This document shows positions 62,253 through 64,000 of a DNA stretch of 64,000 nt, one piece after another. The notes under the pieces were generated by a model. It made no database searches, had not been told where the DNA came from, and saw only the letters and a program-made list of their open reading frames with translations. Where the stretch lies: assembly GCA_903824675.1 (NCBI GenBank), contig CAIJXV010000066.1, positions 1 to 64,000 on the forward strand, read 5' to 3'. A program made the position numbers and the translations under genes. Source of the stretch: an uncultured bacterium. Lineage in GTDB: Bacteria > Verrucomicrobiota > Kiritimatiellia > CAIKKV01 > CAIJXV01. Within the stretch, counting starts at the first letter, position 1. Every line of letters begins with the position of its first letter.

Positions 62253-64000
62253 ATGAGCGATTTGAAACAGGATGCATGCATGATCCCTCCCGCAAAAGCC
62301 CCTGAACCGCTTAAAAGTGGCCCTTCCCCAGACCGGATTGTGGTCCAAGGGATTGAATTGCAGTGGAATCACAAGGAGGGGACGTGTGTTTTTCAGGGAC
62401 TGCCGGTGGCCATGTTGTGGGTGGACACGACGCTGGTGGGCCTGATGTCCGGCCTGGCCACCATGGTTGGGCCGGAGCGTTTTTCGCTGGCCCTACAGTC
62501 CGAGGGACGCAAAAGCGTGGCCGCCGACTGGCAGTTGATCTCCAGCTACCCCGATTTCCGTGATGGATTCGCCTCTATTCACGTTACGGCCGCAGTCGCC
62601 GGGTGGGGGGAATGGCAGTTGATTGAAGATGACCCGGATCATCAGCGATGTCGTTTCCGGGCCTATAACACGTGGGAAGGCTTGTATCAGAAAAAGCTCG
62701 GCACCTGCTGGGGAAGCGCCATGCTGGCCGGAAAGTTCGCGGGCTACTGCTCTGCTCGCTTCAAAACCAACTGCTGGGCGACCCAGACCGCGTTCCTGGC
62801 CAAGGGGGATCCCTATGACGAGTTTTGGGTCATTCCCTCGTCCCGGGATGTGGAGGCTGAGATTGAACAACTGCTGAATTCCGATCAGGCAAGCCGCGCG
62901 GATATGGCGGTCGCCCTCACCCGGCTTCACCAGGTTCAGTCCAAACTCCTTCAACAACAGGGGTCTCTTGAAGAGCAGGTCCGCCAACGGACCGCGGAAT
63001 TGGCCTTATCGCTCAACCAACTCCATGCGGTCAACGAACAATTGCTTCGTGAAGTGGATGAACATACCCGGGCGGAAGCGGCCCGCAAGGAAAGCGAAGA
63101 CCGTCTTCACAAGATCATTGAACATGCGCCGATATCCATGGCCATTATCGGTATGGACGGCACCATCGAGTACACCAACCGGAAGTCGATTGAAACGTTT
63201 GGTTATCTCCCCGAGGATATTCCGAACATGGACCAATGGTGGGTCAAGGCTTATCCTGATGGTGACTATCGGCGGGTGGTGATTGAACGCTGGACCGGCT
63301 ATGTCATGGCCGCCCTTGCCCAGGGCCGCGAAATCCAGCGCGATGACTATCGGGTTACCTGTAAAGATGGGACCGTGAAGACGATCAGCATCTTCGGTGT
63401 TCCCGTGGCCGGCAAGGTGTTTGTGATGTTCGAGGACATCACCTTGCGGGCGTTCAAGGAAGACCTGATGCGTCAGGCGAATGTGGAATTGGAACGCCGG
63501 GTGGAGGAGCGCACCGCCGAACTCGCCGAACGCAACCAGTTGCTGCATCTGGAAATTGCCGAACGCAAGAAAATCCAGGATCAGATGGCGCAGGCGAATC
63601 TCTCCCTTGAGCGCACGACTTCCCAGCTTCGCAAGCTCGGGACGAAACTCGTTCGGATCGAGGAGTTTGAGCGAAATCGGTTGGCCCATATTTTACATGA
63701 TCAACTCCAGCAGATGCTCGTTGCGGCCAGTTTCAATCTCTCCGCTTTGGAGAAAGGTCTTTCCGATAAGAGTTTGCTCGGGTCTGCTCGCGCGGCCAGT
63801 CAGGCCATTGAGGAAGCCATTCGTGAATCCAAGTCGCTCGTCCTGGAACTGAGCCCTCCGATCTTGCGTGAGGGTGGACTTATCCAGGCGATCAAATGGA
63901 TCGGCTTGTGGATGAATGAGAAACACGGTTTGACCGTCAAGATGGTGGCCGATGATCGGGTTGGCGAGGTGGGGGAAGATCTGCGTGTCGCCATTTTCCA
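62253..64000 (+). CDS. Sensor histidine kinase with V4R, PAS and HisKA_3 domains (partial)
   Basis: An open frame from ATG 62253 runs through the right edge (582 codons shown). Residues about 30-200 resemble an XylR_N/V4R sensor domain (VAGWGEWQLIEDDPDHQRCR, GKFAGYCSARFKTNCWATQT, AFLAKGDPYDEFWVI), used elsewhere to bind small aromatic or lipid ligands. A coiled coil and a PAS domain (HAPISMAIIGMDGTIEYTNR, TVKTISIFGVPVAG, VFVMFEDIT) follow. Then comes RIEEFERNRLAHILHDQLQQ, the HisKA_3 H-box of NarX/DesK-type kinases. The ATP-binding domain begins at the end. No TM helix, so a cytoplasmic sensor. An ATG at 62280 is an alternative start. Confidence 0.88.
   Translation, partial: MSDLKQDACMIPPAKAPEPLKSGPSPDRIVVQGIELQWNHKEGTCVFQGLPVAMLWVDTTLVGLMSGLATMVGPERFSLALQSEGRKSVAADWQLISSYPDFRDGFASIHVTAAVAGWGEWQLIEDDPDHQRCRFRAYNTWEGLYQKKLGTCWGSAMLAGKFAGYCSARFKTNCWATQTAFLAKGDPYDEFWVIPSSRDVEAEIEQLLNSDQASRADMAVALTRLHQVQSKLLQQQGSLEEQVRQRTAELALSLNQLHAVNEQLLREVDEHTRAEAARKESEDRLHKIIEHAPISMAIIGMDGTIEYTNRKSIETFGYLPEDIPNMDQWWVKAYPDGDYRRVVIERWTGYVMAALAQGREIQRDDYRVTCKDGTVKTISIFGVPVAGKVFVMFEDITLRAFKEDLMRQANVELERRVEERTAELAERNQLLHLEIAERKKIQDQMAQANLSLERTTSQLRKLGTKLVRIEEFERNRLAHILHDQLQQMLVAASFNLSALEKGLSDKSLLGSARAASQAIEEAIRESKSLVLELSPPILREGGLIQAIKWIGLWMNEKHGLTVKMVADDRVGEVGEDLRVAIF

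Overview
The window looks like a chromosomal segment of a Gram-negative PVC-superphylum bacterium, most likely Kiritimatiellota, Lentisphaerota or a close relative. This is inferred from gene content: a TonB/ExbB/ExbD envelope and a BtuB-type receptor, a DUF1844 protein, a small protein resembling the Planctomycetes/Verrucomicrobia-restricted Minf_1886 family, several URO-D-fold proteins, a membrane-anchored RRM protein, and many secreted beta-helix or glycan-active proteins. GC is in the high fifties by eye, except for an AT-richer stretch at about 24.9-28.8 kb. There is no rRNA and no CRISPR array; one tRNA (Lys, CTT) was found.

Layout. 0-8.5 kb: end of an unknown gene, a secreted-type beta-helix protein, a RAYT-like transposase fused to a DprA/SLOG-like domain, an (alpha/alpha)6-barrel glycosidase, tRNA-Lys, and a large secreted glycan-active protein broken by a frameshift. 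8.7-16 kb: PSP1 (RicT-like) protein and type II dehydroquinase (overlapping), a PfkB sugar kinase, and a two-gene signalling operon (CheB-CheR-PAS fusion plus hybrid histidine kinase). 16-20 kb: sugar cluster on the minus strand (aldose epimerase, alpha/alpha-toroid protein, BadF-type sugar kinase, isochorismatase-like hydrolase), followed by a 200-bp MITE with 21-bp terminal inverted repeats and a 9-bp target duplication. 20-25 kb: DUF1015 and shikimate kinase, a lipoprotein, a class D beta-lactamase, a flavin-reductase-like protein and adenine phosphoribosyltransferase. 24.9-29.5 kb: AT-rich operon of three secreted proteins.

29.6-34.4 kb: HAD phosphatase and a URO-D/MtaA-like protein, then a promoter, cobalamin riboswitch and terminator controlling btuB and tonB. 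34.5-37.4 kb: second, truncated MITE copy, the primary sigma factor RpoD, and a membrane-anchored RRM protein. 37.5-45.7 kb: a compact run of a URO-D-like protein, ECF sigma factor, zinc-finger/FecR anti-sigma protein, long TPR protein, ExbB, ExbD, and a protein with an FHA-like domain, one TM helix, a proline-rich spacer and a CBM9-like domain. The last protein occupies the position where tonB would be expected. I regard this operon as the best candidate for an undescribed envelope system. 45.8-50.5 kb: YjbQ, a large glycosidase, an esterase-like hydrolase and RidA. 50.5-56 kb: GT11 fucosyltransferase, a broken outer-membrane protein carrying a palindromic insertion, a small membrane protein, a GspC-like protein, and a beta-helix/FG-GAP secreted protein. 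56-62 kb: minus-strand run of an orphan 651-aa protein, DUF1844, M16 peptidase, Minf_1886-like protein and HIT hydrolase. The window ends inside a V4R-PAS-HisKA_3 sensor kinase.

All assignments come from reading translated sequence and recalled family motifs; no database search was possible.
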